Source: Blastocladiella emersonii ATCC 22665
Lineage: Eukaryota > Blastocladiomycota > Blastocladiomycetes > Blastocladiales > Blastocladiaceae
Reading direction: 5' to 3'
Assembly: GCA_025594325.1 (NCBI GenBank)
Contig: JANHCV010000013.1
Span: 1,178,001 to 1,242,000, forward strand
Length of the DNA stretch: 64,000 nt
The translations under genes and the position numbers were made by a program. The notes under the pieces were generated by a model. It searched no databases. It was not told where the DNA came from and saw nothing but the letters and a program-made list of their open reading frames with translations. Positions 55,333 to 64,000 of this stretch are shown here, in pieces (position 1 is the first letter of the stretch; each line of letters begins with the position of its first letter).

Positions 55333-55935
55333 CTATGCCCTGTCCTCGGCATCCACGGCGAGCGCGCGGATGAGGTTGACGCGCGGCGACGGCCGCACCG
55401 CCGCCGCGGCTCGGTCGTCCGTCACCGCAAGCGCGCCGCCGCCATGCCGCGGGACGACCGTGATCCCGCCGAGCCCGGGCCCCACGCCGACCGTGACGCC
55501 GACGGCATAGACTGCGTCCTGTAACCGGACCCGCTGCGCCGCGTGCTCGGTGTCCTCGATACGCCGCCGCTGCCGCCGCGCCGCCAGCCACACGACCGCC
55601 GCGTACCCGACGCACGTCAGCAGCAGCACACCAAGCGCGAACGTCAGGTTGCGCACCACGTCGCCCACGCTCATCCCGTTCGGCGCAGTGTATCCGGCGG
55701 CCGCCGCGGCGGCTGGGTGTGTCGCTGTAGCGGCAGCGTGAACGGTGGTGGTCGGAGTCGGAGTCGCGTCGGCGAGCCGTCGCGCGGCGTCGTTCGCGGT
55801 CGTGTGTGCTGCGGCGGTCCGTGCCGCTTCGGTGAGCCGTCGTGCGCCGTTGGTCGCGGCGGTCGCAAGCGTCGCGACGACGGCGCCTGCGGTCGTCGTC
55901 TGAGTCGGTGTTGCTGCTGATCCGTTCGCGCTCAT
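55333..55935 (-). CDS. Small single-pass membrane protein, 200 aa
   Basis: The chosen start is the ATG at 55935 (MSANGSAATP); the frame is open 50 codons further upstream but that part is Arg/Pro-rich and unlike coding sequence. The first 85 residues are Ala/Thr-rich. A hydrophobic segment (about 95-118; LTFALGVLLLTCVGYAAVVW) is followed directly by a positive stop-transfer cluster (RRQRRR), suggesting one membrane span with the tail in the cytosol. The tail has VYAVGVTVGVGPGLGGITVV. No family is recognised. It is the only gene seen in the spacer between the two protease copies. Confidence 0.6.
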   Translation of the reverse strand: MSANGSAATPTQTTTAGAVVATLATAATNGARRLTEAARTAAAHTTANDAARRLADATPTPTTTVHAAATATHPAAAAAAGYTAPNGMSVGDVVRNLTFALGVLLLTCVGYAAVVWLAARRQRRRIEDTEHAAQRVRLQDAVYAVGVTVGVGPGLGGITVVPRHGGGALAVTDDRAAAAVRPSPRVNLIRALAVDAEDRA

Positions 55936-56404
55936 GGGTGCCGATGTGGGTGGGAGCCTAGGCCTAACGGTCGTGAGAGGAGAGGATCGACGGCAGGAGG
56001 AGCAGGGCTCCCCGTACACGTTCGGAGGCGAAACGGGCACGGAGGGGACGGTGCGGGCGGATCTGGTTCGCGTTCCAGCCTGCACCGCACCACTCGTCGC
56101 CCGCGCGAGTGCGTGCTTGCCCTGAGAGTCTGGTCGGCGCCGTTGAGCACCGAGAAGCGATGGTCGGTGGAGAAGTGCGAAGCGGATCCCTCTTGCTCGG
56201 CGCGGAGCTCACTCAGAGTGATCGAGGGAAGGGCTGCTTCGGCGCCGGAAGGTCGGGTGCGAGCGCGAACGGACGGACGGAGCCGTGTGGCGCCGCGCTC
56301 GGAACTGTGAGTGGCGCACGGAACCGGATGCGAACAAGTTTCCTTGCTGGGGTCCGCTTGCATCAGGCAGGGTTCGAGCATGGGCGCGAAGTGGCGGAAC
56401 CCTC
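55936..56404. other. Right part of the inverted-repeat spacer
   Basis: About 470 bp between the start of the small membrane protein gene and the right arm. No coding sequence is supported; it should contain the promoter of the membrane protein gene and lies about 150 bp from the start of the right protease gene. Confidence 0.4.
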
Positions 56405-59400
56405 GCTGGCAGGGCTGTGCTGGCCGAGCTCGACCTACAAAACTCTCGGCCTCCCCGCCGTCCCTGCTCTGCTCTCCACCCGCCTGTGCTCCTGATCCCA
56501 CCCTCAGCAGCCACGCGCTATAGACTATAGACTAGACGCTCAACCACCACCACCATGGCCAAGATCCCCAAGCGCATCGCGACCCGCTCGGTCCTCCTCG
56601 CCGTGCTGCTCGCCACGCTCGCCGTGGCCGCGGCGTCGGCCAAGCCCGTCAACCCGGCCGACCTGATCAAGCAGTTCAAGGCCGCGGACCTGCCCAAGGG
56701 CACCAAGATCCTGCCCGGCCGCTACCTCATCGAGTTCAAGGGCGAGGCCGCGCGCACCGCGTCCTTCAACCCGCTCGCCCGCGGCGCGACCACGACGCAG
56801 GCCCGCACCCTCGAGTCGTTCGCCAAGGACAACTCGCTGCCCGTCAAGGTCACCACCACCTACACCACCGCCTTCAACGGCGTCGCCGTCGCCGCCAACG
56901 AGGCCGACCTCGCCAAGCTCGCCGCCGCCCCCAACGTCAAGGCCATCTACCCGGTCTTCACCGTCGAGCAGGACCCCTTCGAGGTCAACCTCGGCAAGGA
57001 CAACCCCAAGAAGGTCGAGCTCAACGCCGCCCTCGCCATGACCGGCGTCGACCGCGTCCGCAAGGAGCTCGGGCTCACCGGTGCGTTTTCTCGCCGATCT
57101 CGCTCCCAACTCGTTTTGCCGACTCAGGACTGACTCTGAACGCTCCCGCTCGCCCATATTCGCAGGAAGGGGAACCAAGGTGTGCATTATCGACTCGGGT
57201 GTCGACTACACGCACCCGGCTTTCACCAAGGAGGGCATGACTTGCACCAAGCTCGGCGACGCCGGCTGCCGTGTCGTCAAGGGCTACGATCTCGTCGGTG
57301 ACGCCTACAACCCGGGCAAGGGCGCCGACGACCTCGTCCCCGACAACGACCCGTACGACTGCATCTCCGGCCACGGCACCCACGTTGTACGTTCCTCGCG
57401 TCGCGTCGCGCCGAGCGACACCCGACCTTTTCTTCACTTTCTCCTTCCTCCTCTCTCGTTGCTTCTCCTCTCCGTCCAACGCACGTCTGCCGTGAAGCTC
57501 CCTGTCGTTTCGTCCGTGTCGACAAAAAGTCGCGCGACCCGACGATGGTCGAGGTGATCGGCCGCGCGACGACGCGTCCCACCGTCCTACCTCGTTTGAA
57601 ACCGACCTGATCACTCACCCACCACTCGTTCCGTCTTTTACAGGCCGGTATCGCCGCCGGTAACGACAGCATCTTCACCGGTGTCGCCCCCGAGGCCGAC
57701 ATTGTCGCGCTCAAGGTCTTCGGCTGCGCTGGCGAGCGCACCTCGACCTCGAGTGAGGCCATGATCAAGGCCATGGAGATGGCCGCCATCGAGGGCTGCG
57801 ACGTCGTCAACCAGTCGATTGGTGGTGGCGGCTCCTTCCCCGATTATCCAAGTGCCGCTTCGGTTACCCGTCTTTCGGACAAGTTCGGCATGATCTTCAC
57901 GTCGTCGCACGGCAACAGCGGCGAGAAGGGTCTCTTCTGGGGTGGCTCGCCCGGCCAGGCCAAGACCGGCTTCGGCACCGGCTCGTTCGACAACATCGCC
58001 GTCGCCTCGGACGCCATCGAGTTCTCGGGCGTCGAGGGCCTGTCCAAGGTCGGCGTCGGCTTCGACGACTCGATCCCCAACAAGTTCCCCGTCGGCAAGG
58101 CTTTCACCGTCAAGGCTTCGCCCAACCCGTCGACCTCGACCAACGACGCGTGCACGCCGTTCCCCGCCGACTACTTCAAGGGCACCGTCGCCCTGATCCG
58201 CCGCGGTGGGTGCACGTTCGCCGTCAAGGCCGCCGCCGCTCTGGCCGCCGGCGCCAACGGCATCATTGTCTACAACAACCAGCCCGGCGCCCTGTCGGGT
58301 GTAGCGATCCAGGACCCCGCCTACCCGCTCCCCGTCGGCTACATCTCGGGTGCTGACGGCCAGGCCATCCACGCTGCCGCGTCCAATGGCACCGTCACCG
58401 TCAAGTTCGGTGGCGAGCGCATCTCGGTTCCCAACACGGCCACCGGCGCCCAGCCCTCCGACTTCTCGTCGTGGGGTCCCTCGCCGCTGCTCCTCATCAA
58501 GCCTGACGTCGCTGCCCCAGGAGTTAAGCTACCGCCGTTTTTATGACGTTTGGGAGCACGTACTAACATTTCCGGTCCTTAGGCATGATCTTCTCGTCGT
58601 ACCCGAAGCACAAGGGCTCGTACGCCTCGATCTCGGGCACCTCCATGGCCTCGCCCTTCCTCGGCGGTGTCTCGCTCCTCGCGTACGTTTTCCTCGTTGT
58701 CGTCGTTGTGATCATGGTCGCCACGAACCCGACTGACCGTCTGTCAACCCGTTCTCGTGATTAGCAAGGAGCAGAACAAGAAGATCACCTTCAAGGCGCT
58801 GCAGCGCCGCGCCCAGAACACGGCTCGCCCCGCCCAGTACAAGCAGTTCGGCATGCCGTGGCCCGTCCCCAAGCAGGGCGCCGGTCTCATCAACGCCTAC
58901 GACCTGCTCGCCAACAAGGTGACGGTCGAGCCGTCCAAGATCGAGCTCGGCGACGGCAACGCCCGCCGCACCCAGGTCCTCACCATCGCCAACGCCGGCG
59001 ACACGCCCGTCACCTACACGGCGACGCACGTGCCCGCCGTCTCGGTCTTCGGCGAGGGCGGCGTCACCACCGACAAGTACCAGTTCTCGAACTCGACGGC
59101 CCGCGTCACCGTCGCCTCGGACGGCCCGATGCGCGTCGGCCCCCGCTCGTCGATCAGCGTGCAGGTCACGGTGCAGCCCGACGCTGCCCAGCTCCCCGAG
59201 CACTGGCTGCTGTCCGGCTGGGTCGTGCTGACGCCCAACGAGGAGGCCAAGGACGCCGCCACCCTGCGCGTGCCCTACCTCTCCATGACCGGCGACTACT
59301 CGACGTACACGGTGATCCCCGACCCCAAGACGTCGCCGTTCCCCGTCGTCTCCGAGTCCATCTTCGGCGACTGGGACCTCAAGGCCCCGGTCCCCAAGGT

Positions 59401-61231
59401 CCAGTTCCTCGCCCACTTCGCCAACGAGACGGTCGGCCCCTTTACGCTCAAGGGCCGCTCGCGCCCCGTCGTGCTCGCCAACATCCAGCACGTCAACCGC
59501 AACATGCTCCTGTCCGTGTACAACGCCAAGACCAAGACCAAGCTCGGCTACGCCTTCTCGTACCCGTTCGTCCAGACCGGCCCCGTTTTCTTCCCGACCA
59601 CCGACGAGGTCGATCGCGCCACCGGCAAGCCTATCCAGGGCTGGTCGGGCGAGTACTTCGAGACGCTCCAGTCGGACAAGGTCAAGTACGTCGAGGACGG
59701 CGAGTACTACTGGACCCTCGACTTCGTGACCCCCTCCACGAAGACCGACGATGACTGGGAGAAGCGCCTCAACACCTACTGGACCTCGCCCAAGATCATC
59801 GTCAAGCGCGACGGCACCACCTCCACCTCGACCACCACCACGTCGACCTCGACCTCGACTACCACCACCTCCACCTCCACCTCGACTTCGACCTCGACCA
59901 CCACGACCACCACCTCGTCGGCCTCGACCTCGACCACCACCACCTCGTCGGGCACCACCACGACCGGCACCTCGACCTCGACTTCGGGCTCGGCCACCGA
60001 GACCGCGACTGGCTCGGCCACCGCCACCGCCACCGGCACCACGACCGCCCCGTACGGCCGCAAGACCTCGACCACGACCGCCTTGACCACGACCTCGGCT
60101 CCCTACGACCGCAAGTCGTCGACCGCCACGACCGCCACCACCTACACGGTCCCCGCCACGACCTCGACCGCCACGATCCCCGCCACGACCTCGACCGCGA
60201 CCGCGACCGCCTCGGGCACCTACCCGGCCGTGACCTCGGTCGTGACGGTCCCCGCGTCGACCGTCGTCGTCACCGTCCCCGCCTCGACCGTGTACGTGCC
60301 CGCCCCGACCGGCACCGAGCCGTGCAAGACCACCGTCGTCGTCGGCACCAAGACCACCACCGTGTACGTGCCGTCGCAGACCGGCACCGAGCCGTGTAAG
60401 ACGACCATCGTCGTCGGCACCAAGACGACCGTCGTCGAGCCCACGCCCGCCTACACCACGATCGTGACCACGACCACGGTCCGCGACGACGAGAACGGCT
60501 ACGGCTACGGCACCAAGGTCGTGACCAAGACGGCCGTCGTCCCTGTCGAGACCCCCAAGCCCGCCCCGTACAACGGCGGCGCCGACAAGCCCGCGCCCGT
60601 CGACGCCGACAAGCCCGCGCCCGTCGACGCCGACAAGCCCGTCGCCACGACGCCCGCGACCGGCGAGTACGGCTACGGCTACGGCAAGGACGTGCCCGCC
60701 GTCGGCACCGAGAAGCCCGTCCCGACCACCCCCGCCGGCGAGGGCTACGCCAAGGACACGCCCGCTGGCACCGAGACCCCCGCCAAGAAGCACAAGAAGT
60801 GCCACCCCAAGACCAAGGCCGCCCACTACTACTAGATGTGCGCGCGCGCCGCGGCGACTCGACGGAGTGAGGATGATGAGTTTTGATGATGATGTGCATG
60901 TACGAGTATTCTGCAAATGAAGGTGTATCTTTTGCTCAAATTCTCCTCGGTGGTCATCCTGAGTGTGCGAGCGAGAGAAACTTGGGTGCTCGGACGAGGT
61001 CATATCCGGCCAAGTATCAGTCACGTGAGTGGCGCGGCGCGTCTCGACGCGTGTTTAGCCTTTGCTTCGCGCGGTCGACGAGAGTCACCAACGTCGGCTC
61101 TTGGCTTGAGCACTCTCGAGGCTGCGTCGGCGGTCGGTGCGAGTCGCTGAAGTTCGGCGAGCTGCTTTCGTTTTCTTGAGCTCAAGGACGTTCGTTGCGC
61201 TGATGGTCGCGGTTTGGTCTCCAGCGAGTTC
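56405..61231. repeat. Right arm of the 4.83 kb inverted repeat
   Basis: Reverse complement of 49312-54138. It starts GCTGGCAGGGCTGTGC at 56405. At its outer end the arm runs straight into a subtilase fragment (CGTAGTCAAGGCC at about 61231), so the breakpoint falls at sequence related to the genes inside the arms. Confidence 0.95.
56555..60835 (+). CDS. Secreted subtilisin-like serine protease with PA domain and Thr-rich tail (right copy)
   Basis: Exons 56555-57080, 57166-57386, 57644-58522, 58583-58682 and 58765-60835. Signal peptide about 1-28 (LLAVLLATLAVAAASA); inhibitor I9-like propeptide (about 48-130; GRYLIEFKGEA...AIYPVFTVE); Asp185 in CIIDSGVDYTHP; His245 in GHGTHV; GNSG oxyanion region; PA insert (RRGGCTFAVKAAAALAAGAN, IIVYNNQPG); Ser in SGTSMASPF; then a Fn3-like beta region, a Thr/Ser tract of over 70 residues, two repeats of TGTEPCKTT.VVGTKTT, and a Pro/Lys tail ending in HKKCHPKTKAAHYY. 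Intron 3 (58523-58582; branch TACTAAC, acceptor CCTTAG) leaves phase 0 but exon 4 needs phase 1. An alternative acceptor before GSYASISGTSMAS would keep the frame and delete about 11 residues. Confidence 0.87.
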
Positions 61232-61310
61232 GTAGTCAAGGCCGTGGAGATAGCTGCTGCCGAGGGCTGCGTTGTCATCAGGCCGCGGATTGGAGAAAAA
61301 CTGAAATGAT
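61232..61310 (+). pseudogene. Subtilase fragment 1
   Basis: The frame FVVKAVEIAAAEGCVVI beginning at about 61229 matches AMIKAMEMAAIEGCDVVNQS of the intact proteases (exon 3). It directly continues from the end of the right repeat arm and breaks off after about 25 codons. Confidence 0.6.
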
Positions 61311-61369
61311 TTGAGGGCCGTCGACCTCAGGGTTGAGCCGCGGCGACGAATTCCCACGTGTTCGCGTGC

Positions 61370-61675
61370 GTGATGGTCGAGTTGATCGGCTCGCGTCCGC
61401 TCCTCCCTCACGCCTGCCATCCCACTTCACGCGATTCGACTCATCGCTCACTCGCAGATCGTTCACTCCGTTTTGTACACACCGGTACCGCCGCTGGTAA
61501 CGACAGCGTCCTCGCCGATGTCGCCTCCGAGGCGCGCATCGTCGCGCTCAAGGTTCTCGGCTTCGCTGGCGAGCGTACCTCGACCTCGACCGAGGCCATA
61601 GTCAAGGCTATGGACATGGCTGCCGCCGAGGGCTGCGATGTCGTCGGTCAGTTGATTAGTGGCGGCGGATAAAGA
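61370..61675 (+). pseudogene. Subtilase fragment 2 (end of intron 2 and start of exon 3)
   Basis: The stretch from about 61373 to 61483 resembles the end of intron 2 of the intact genes (GATGGTCGAGTTGATCGG..., ACTCACTCGCAGATCGTTCA). From about 61490 the frame TAAGNDSVLADVASEARIVA, LKVLGFAGERTSTSTEAIVK, AMDMAAAEGCDVVGQLISGG aligns with exon 3 and stops at a TAA where the intact genes continue GGGGSFPDY. It is a partial, diverged paralogue. Confidence 0.75.
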
Positions 61676-62083
61676 TGCTCGACATCGTAATAATCACGGC
61701 TTGACATCACGCACGTGGGTGGCGCGGCGCGTCCGGAGCGACCAAGTTTCGCTCTGACCGCCTTGCACTTCAAAGATCAGGTTTGCACAAGCTCCAATAA
61801 TCGGTACCGTTTAGGGCCCGTTTGGTTCCGGGGTGAATCAGGTGGATCAATCGATTTTACACGGTCCGGTGTTCACCCAGCTGAAACGTGGCATTTTCAC
61901 CCCGTCGTGTTCATCGCGGCGTTTGGTTCAACCCCCGGGTGAGCTGAATGGAACCCTCGTCGCTGAATCGCCCGTCTGCTCGCCCCCGAAACCTTCAGGC
62001 TGTGCTCCCCGGCCTATGTAAACGCCGTTTTCCTCCAAAGTAACTCGCTCTCTCTCCCCCGTCCTCCCTCAAAGCCGAAAAGA

Positions 62084-63212
62084 ATGGCTCCCCCGTCAAG
62101 CAAAAAGCGCGCTGGCCGTACGGCCATGTCCATCGAGGAGATCGTCAAGAACGTGCCCGAAATCCCGCCGCCGCCCGCCGATAGCGACGAGGATGCAGAT
62201 GACGACGCTGCTGGGAGCGACGGCAACGCTGCTGTCACGCCGACCAACCCGCTGCCGCCCGTGACCATCGCCAAGCCAAGCAAGCGCAAGGCCAGTGGCA
62301 GCAAGGCCAGCAGCGGCAAGGCCAGCGGCGGCAAGGCCACCTTCTGCTCCGCGTCGACCAACTTCCTCCTCGACCACTTCTGCAACCTCGCTGACGACGG
62401 CGTGCTCGGCGACAGCAACACGCTCAAGGCCCAGCACCGTGTGTCGATTGCCCAGGCCCTGTCGGACGAGTTCAACATGCAGTTTACGGCGGAGCAGGTC
62501 AAGAACCGCGTGACATACGTACGCTTTGTCTTGCGGACACGCGTCAACCGTAGCGCTAACAACGTCAGCGTTCGGCTCCAGCTTCGCACTTGTTTTCGCG
62601 CCGTAAAACGGCTTCTGTCGTACTCGGGCAACGGCTGCACCTGGAATGAGGGTGAGTGCACGGTCGACGTGCCAGAGGAGTTCTGGAACGATCTCTCGGT
62701 ACGTTTGTTCAATATCGTTACGCGTCAACTCGCGGCGAGCTAACAGCGCCTGGCCTGCTTCAATTGTAGGCAGAGCTCAAGGAGGAGCTGACTGCGGGCT
62801 GCAAGCCCTTCCCGTACTACAAGAAGGCCAACATGCTGTGGGGCAGCTCGACCGCCACCGGCAAGTCCTCGCACCTCGAGCAGGACGCAAGGAGTCTGGT
62901 GACGTGGAAGGTGTTGATGGTCAAGACGACGCGGCCCCCGCCAGCAAGCGCAGCCGCACTTCGGACAGCAGCTCGCGTCGCCTCTCGGACTCGGAATTCC
63001 TCATGGGCATCAAGGAGGTGTTCCAGAGCGTCTCAACCGCCGACTCCAAGCCCGTTCTGACCGCCGCACTTGAATGGGTCCAGGACGCGTACAATGACAA
63101 TGAAGAGTACCAGATCGACGTCGCCACCCGCCTGACCGAGGATCAAACGCTTCGCGTCATGGCCGTGTCCGAATCGAAGCGCAAGCGCGTCCTCGAGTTT
63201 TTCATTCAGTAG
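62084..63212 (+). CDS. Myb/SANT-like DNA-binding protein of the Harbinger element
   Basis: Exons 62084-62518, 62582-62698 and 62770-63212; introns of 63 and 71 bp. After an acidic and Lys/Ser-rich N-terminus (SKRKASGSKASSG) the domain reads STNFLLDHFCNLADDGVL, VSIAQALSDEFNMQFTAEQV, KNRVTY, then across intron 1 FRAVKRLLSYSGNGCTWNE, as in Myb/SANT-like domains of Harbinger ORF1 proteins. KPFPYYKKANMLW follows, then a Ser/Arg-rich linker and a helical C-terminus (FLMGIKEVFQSVSTADS, RKRVLEFFIQ). A one-base frame change near 62885-62895 is needed to join the last two parts, so this copy may be inactive or the assembly has an indel. The protein normally assists the transposase in binding the ends. 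Confidence 0.7.
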
Positions 63213-63525
63213 CTCTCTCGCACATGTCCCCCTCCCCTCGCGTTGCTTCCTGGCCTTGTTCTCGCCCATTTGTGTCCAATACATCTGGCTTTGTGTCCAT
63301 CGTATCTTCAATCGTTACCCTTGGCTCGAAAATGACGCGACTCGTTGAGAAACGCGTGGTTCGCAAAGTGTCTCACACGTCACGTGATTGATCGACGCGT
63401 CTCCACCGATGCGTTCTGACCTCAGCGACGCGTCAAATCATCTAGAATCGCTTATCTAACGTTATAGTACTTGACAAATCAGTATATTACAGCATGCATG
63501 CGGGTACAACAATTATTTCGCGCCT
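63213..63525. other. Spacer between convergent Harbinger genes
   Basis: Non-coding, A/T-richer than its surroundings. It contains CACGTGATTGATCGACGCGT at about 63381-63400 (a reversed copy of the dispersed motif) and AGTGTCTCACACGT at about 63367. Confidence 0.45.
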
Positions 63526-64000
63526 TCAAAGATGGGTCCCACGAGCGGCCATGACGCGCCTGTACTCGGTCCAAAGAACATTTGCGATGCGGTTCCGAAG
63601 CGAGATACCGCGCTGACGAGCTCCGTCCAGCGAGGCCTCGAGGACAGCGGCCTCGTCGTCCTCCTCGTTCTCGTCGTCCAGGGGCTCGCGCCCACGCACT
63701 GGCGCCTCACGCGCCGCGTCCCGCGCGCGCCGGAGCTCCGTCTCGGCGTCGCGAAAGAAGGCGTCGCCGCCTTGGTTCCACTTGTTGATCATGTTGTGCA
63801 GCGTGCAGAGCGCGTACACAAGCTTGACTTGAGTCTTGATTGGGTAGGCCGCGCCAATCGAGAGGACGCGGAACCGCTTCTTGAGCACGCCAAAGATATG
63901 CTCAATGGAGTTGCGGAGCGACGCGTGACGCAGATTGAAAAGCTCTTCGCGGTTCTTAACTCTACGTACGTTGGTGAAGCAGATGAGATGGCGCCAACGT
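63526..64000 (-). CDS. Harbinger DDE transposase, C-terminal part (5' end outside window)
   Basis: The minus-strand frame is open from the window edge to a stop at 63526-63528. It reads HLICFTNVRRVKNREELFNL, RHASLRNSIEHIFGVLKKRF, YPIKTQVKLVYALCTLHNMI. The Glu in NSIEHIFGVLKKRF is the third catalytic residue of the DDE_4 (HARBI1-like) nuclease. An acidic stretch (LDDENEEDDEAAVLEASLD) and a C-terminal helix (RIANVLWTEYRRVMAARG) follow. The first two catalytic Asp residues would lie beyond the window. No interruption is seen in the visible part. Confidence 0.85.
   Translation of the reverse strand, partial: RWRHLICFTNVRRVKNREELFNLRHASLRNSIEHIFGVLKKRFRVLSIGAAYPIKTQVKLVYALCTLHNMINKWNQGGDAFFRDAETELRRARDAAREAPVRGREPLDDENEEDDEAAVLEASLDGARQRGISLRNRIANVLWTEYRRVMAARGTHL

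Larger units (their letters stand above)
61814..64000. mobile_element. PIF/Harbinger DNA transposon (right end outside window)
   Basis: The left end reads GGGCCCGTTTGGTTCC, the classical PIF/Harbinger terminus, directly after TTA (61811-61813), the usual target duplication. Inside are a Myb/SANT-like ORF on the plus strand (62084-63212) and a DDE transposase on the minus strand running off the window, the convergent two-gene layout of autonomous Harbingers. A second GTTTGGTTCAAC word lies at about 61921. The right inverted repeat is not in view. Confidence 0.85.

Overview
The window looks like nuclear DNA of a GC-rich fungus. Its protein-coding genes carry short spliceosomal introns (mostly 60-85 bp, usually starting GTACG or GTATG and ending TGTAG or GCGTAG). 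They include clear opisthokont proteins: a Cdc25-type RasGEF, an Spb4-type DEAD-box helicase, a DEK_C/SWIB protein, a FANCJ-like helicase remnant and a Ty1/copia element. The large families of short F-box/ankyrin-like proteins and the DUF4470-type protein would suit a zoosporic fungus of the Blastocladiomycota (Allomyces or Catenaria type). That placement is inference.

Left third (1-20 kb): gene remains and mobile DNA. A gene tail runs off the left edge. It is followed by an exon-1 fragment of a DUF4470-type gene, a 5'-truncated FANCJ/BRIP1-like pseudogene with a nonsense codon, a broken unknown gene and a two-exon F-box-like gene. A 7.46 kb Ty1/copia retrotransposon (6803-14261) sits 27 bp upstream of that gene's start codon. 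It has nearly identical 325 bp LTRs, a GGCGG target duplication and a primer site matching the anticodon arm of initiator tRNA-Met. Most of the space expected for gag holds tandem repeats. Further right are an F-box-like fragment, a frameshifted F-box-like gene and an intact F-box/ankyrin-like ORF, with a decayed 1.76 kb Harbinger-type DNA transposon (18359-20114) 38 bp upstream of the last one.

Middle (20-35 kb): mostly decayed sequence. It holds a C-terminal fragment of the DUF4470-type gene, about 6 kb of degenerate intron-containing sequence with two diverged copies offset by about 3.9 kb, a Pif1-like helicase fragment, unassigned remnants and a 350 bp cluster of CTAAC/CTAACC words. Within it lies one well-built gene encoding a protein with two divergent forkhead domains (29102-30587).

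Gene-dense block (34-48 kb): an acidic unknown protein and an adjoining two-exon segment, the intact DUF4470-type gene (1075 aa, three exons), a divergently transcribed SH3-WW-RasGEF_N-RasGEF protein (1379 aa, five exons), a DEK_C/SWIB chromatin protein, and divergent from it an Spb4-like ribosome-biogenesis helicase (807 aa).

Right end (49-64 kb): an inverted repeat with two 4827 bp arms (49312-54138 and 56405-61231) around a 2266 bp spacer. Each arm carries a secreted subtilisin-like protease gene with a PA domain and a long Thr-rich tail; the two genes are divergent, and both show the same apparent one-base phase defect at intron 3. The spacer encodes a small single-pass membrane protein. 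Outside the right arm lie two subtilase fragments, then a PIF/Harbinger element (61814 to beyond the window) with a Myb/SANT-like ORF and a convergent DDE transposase.
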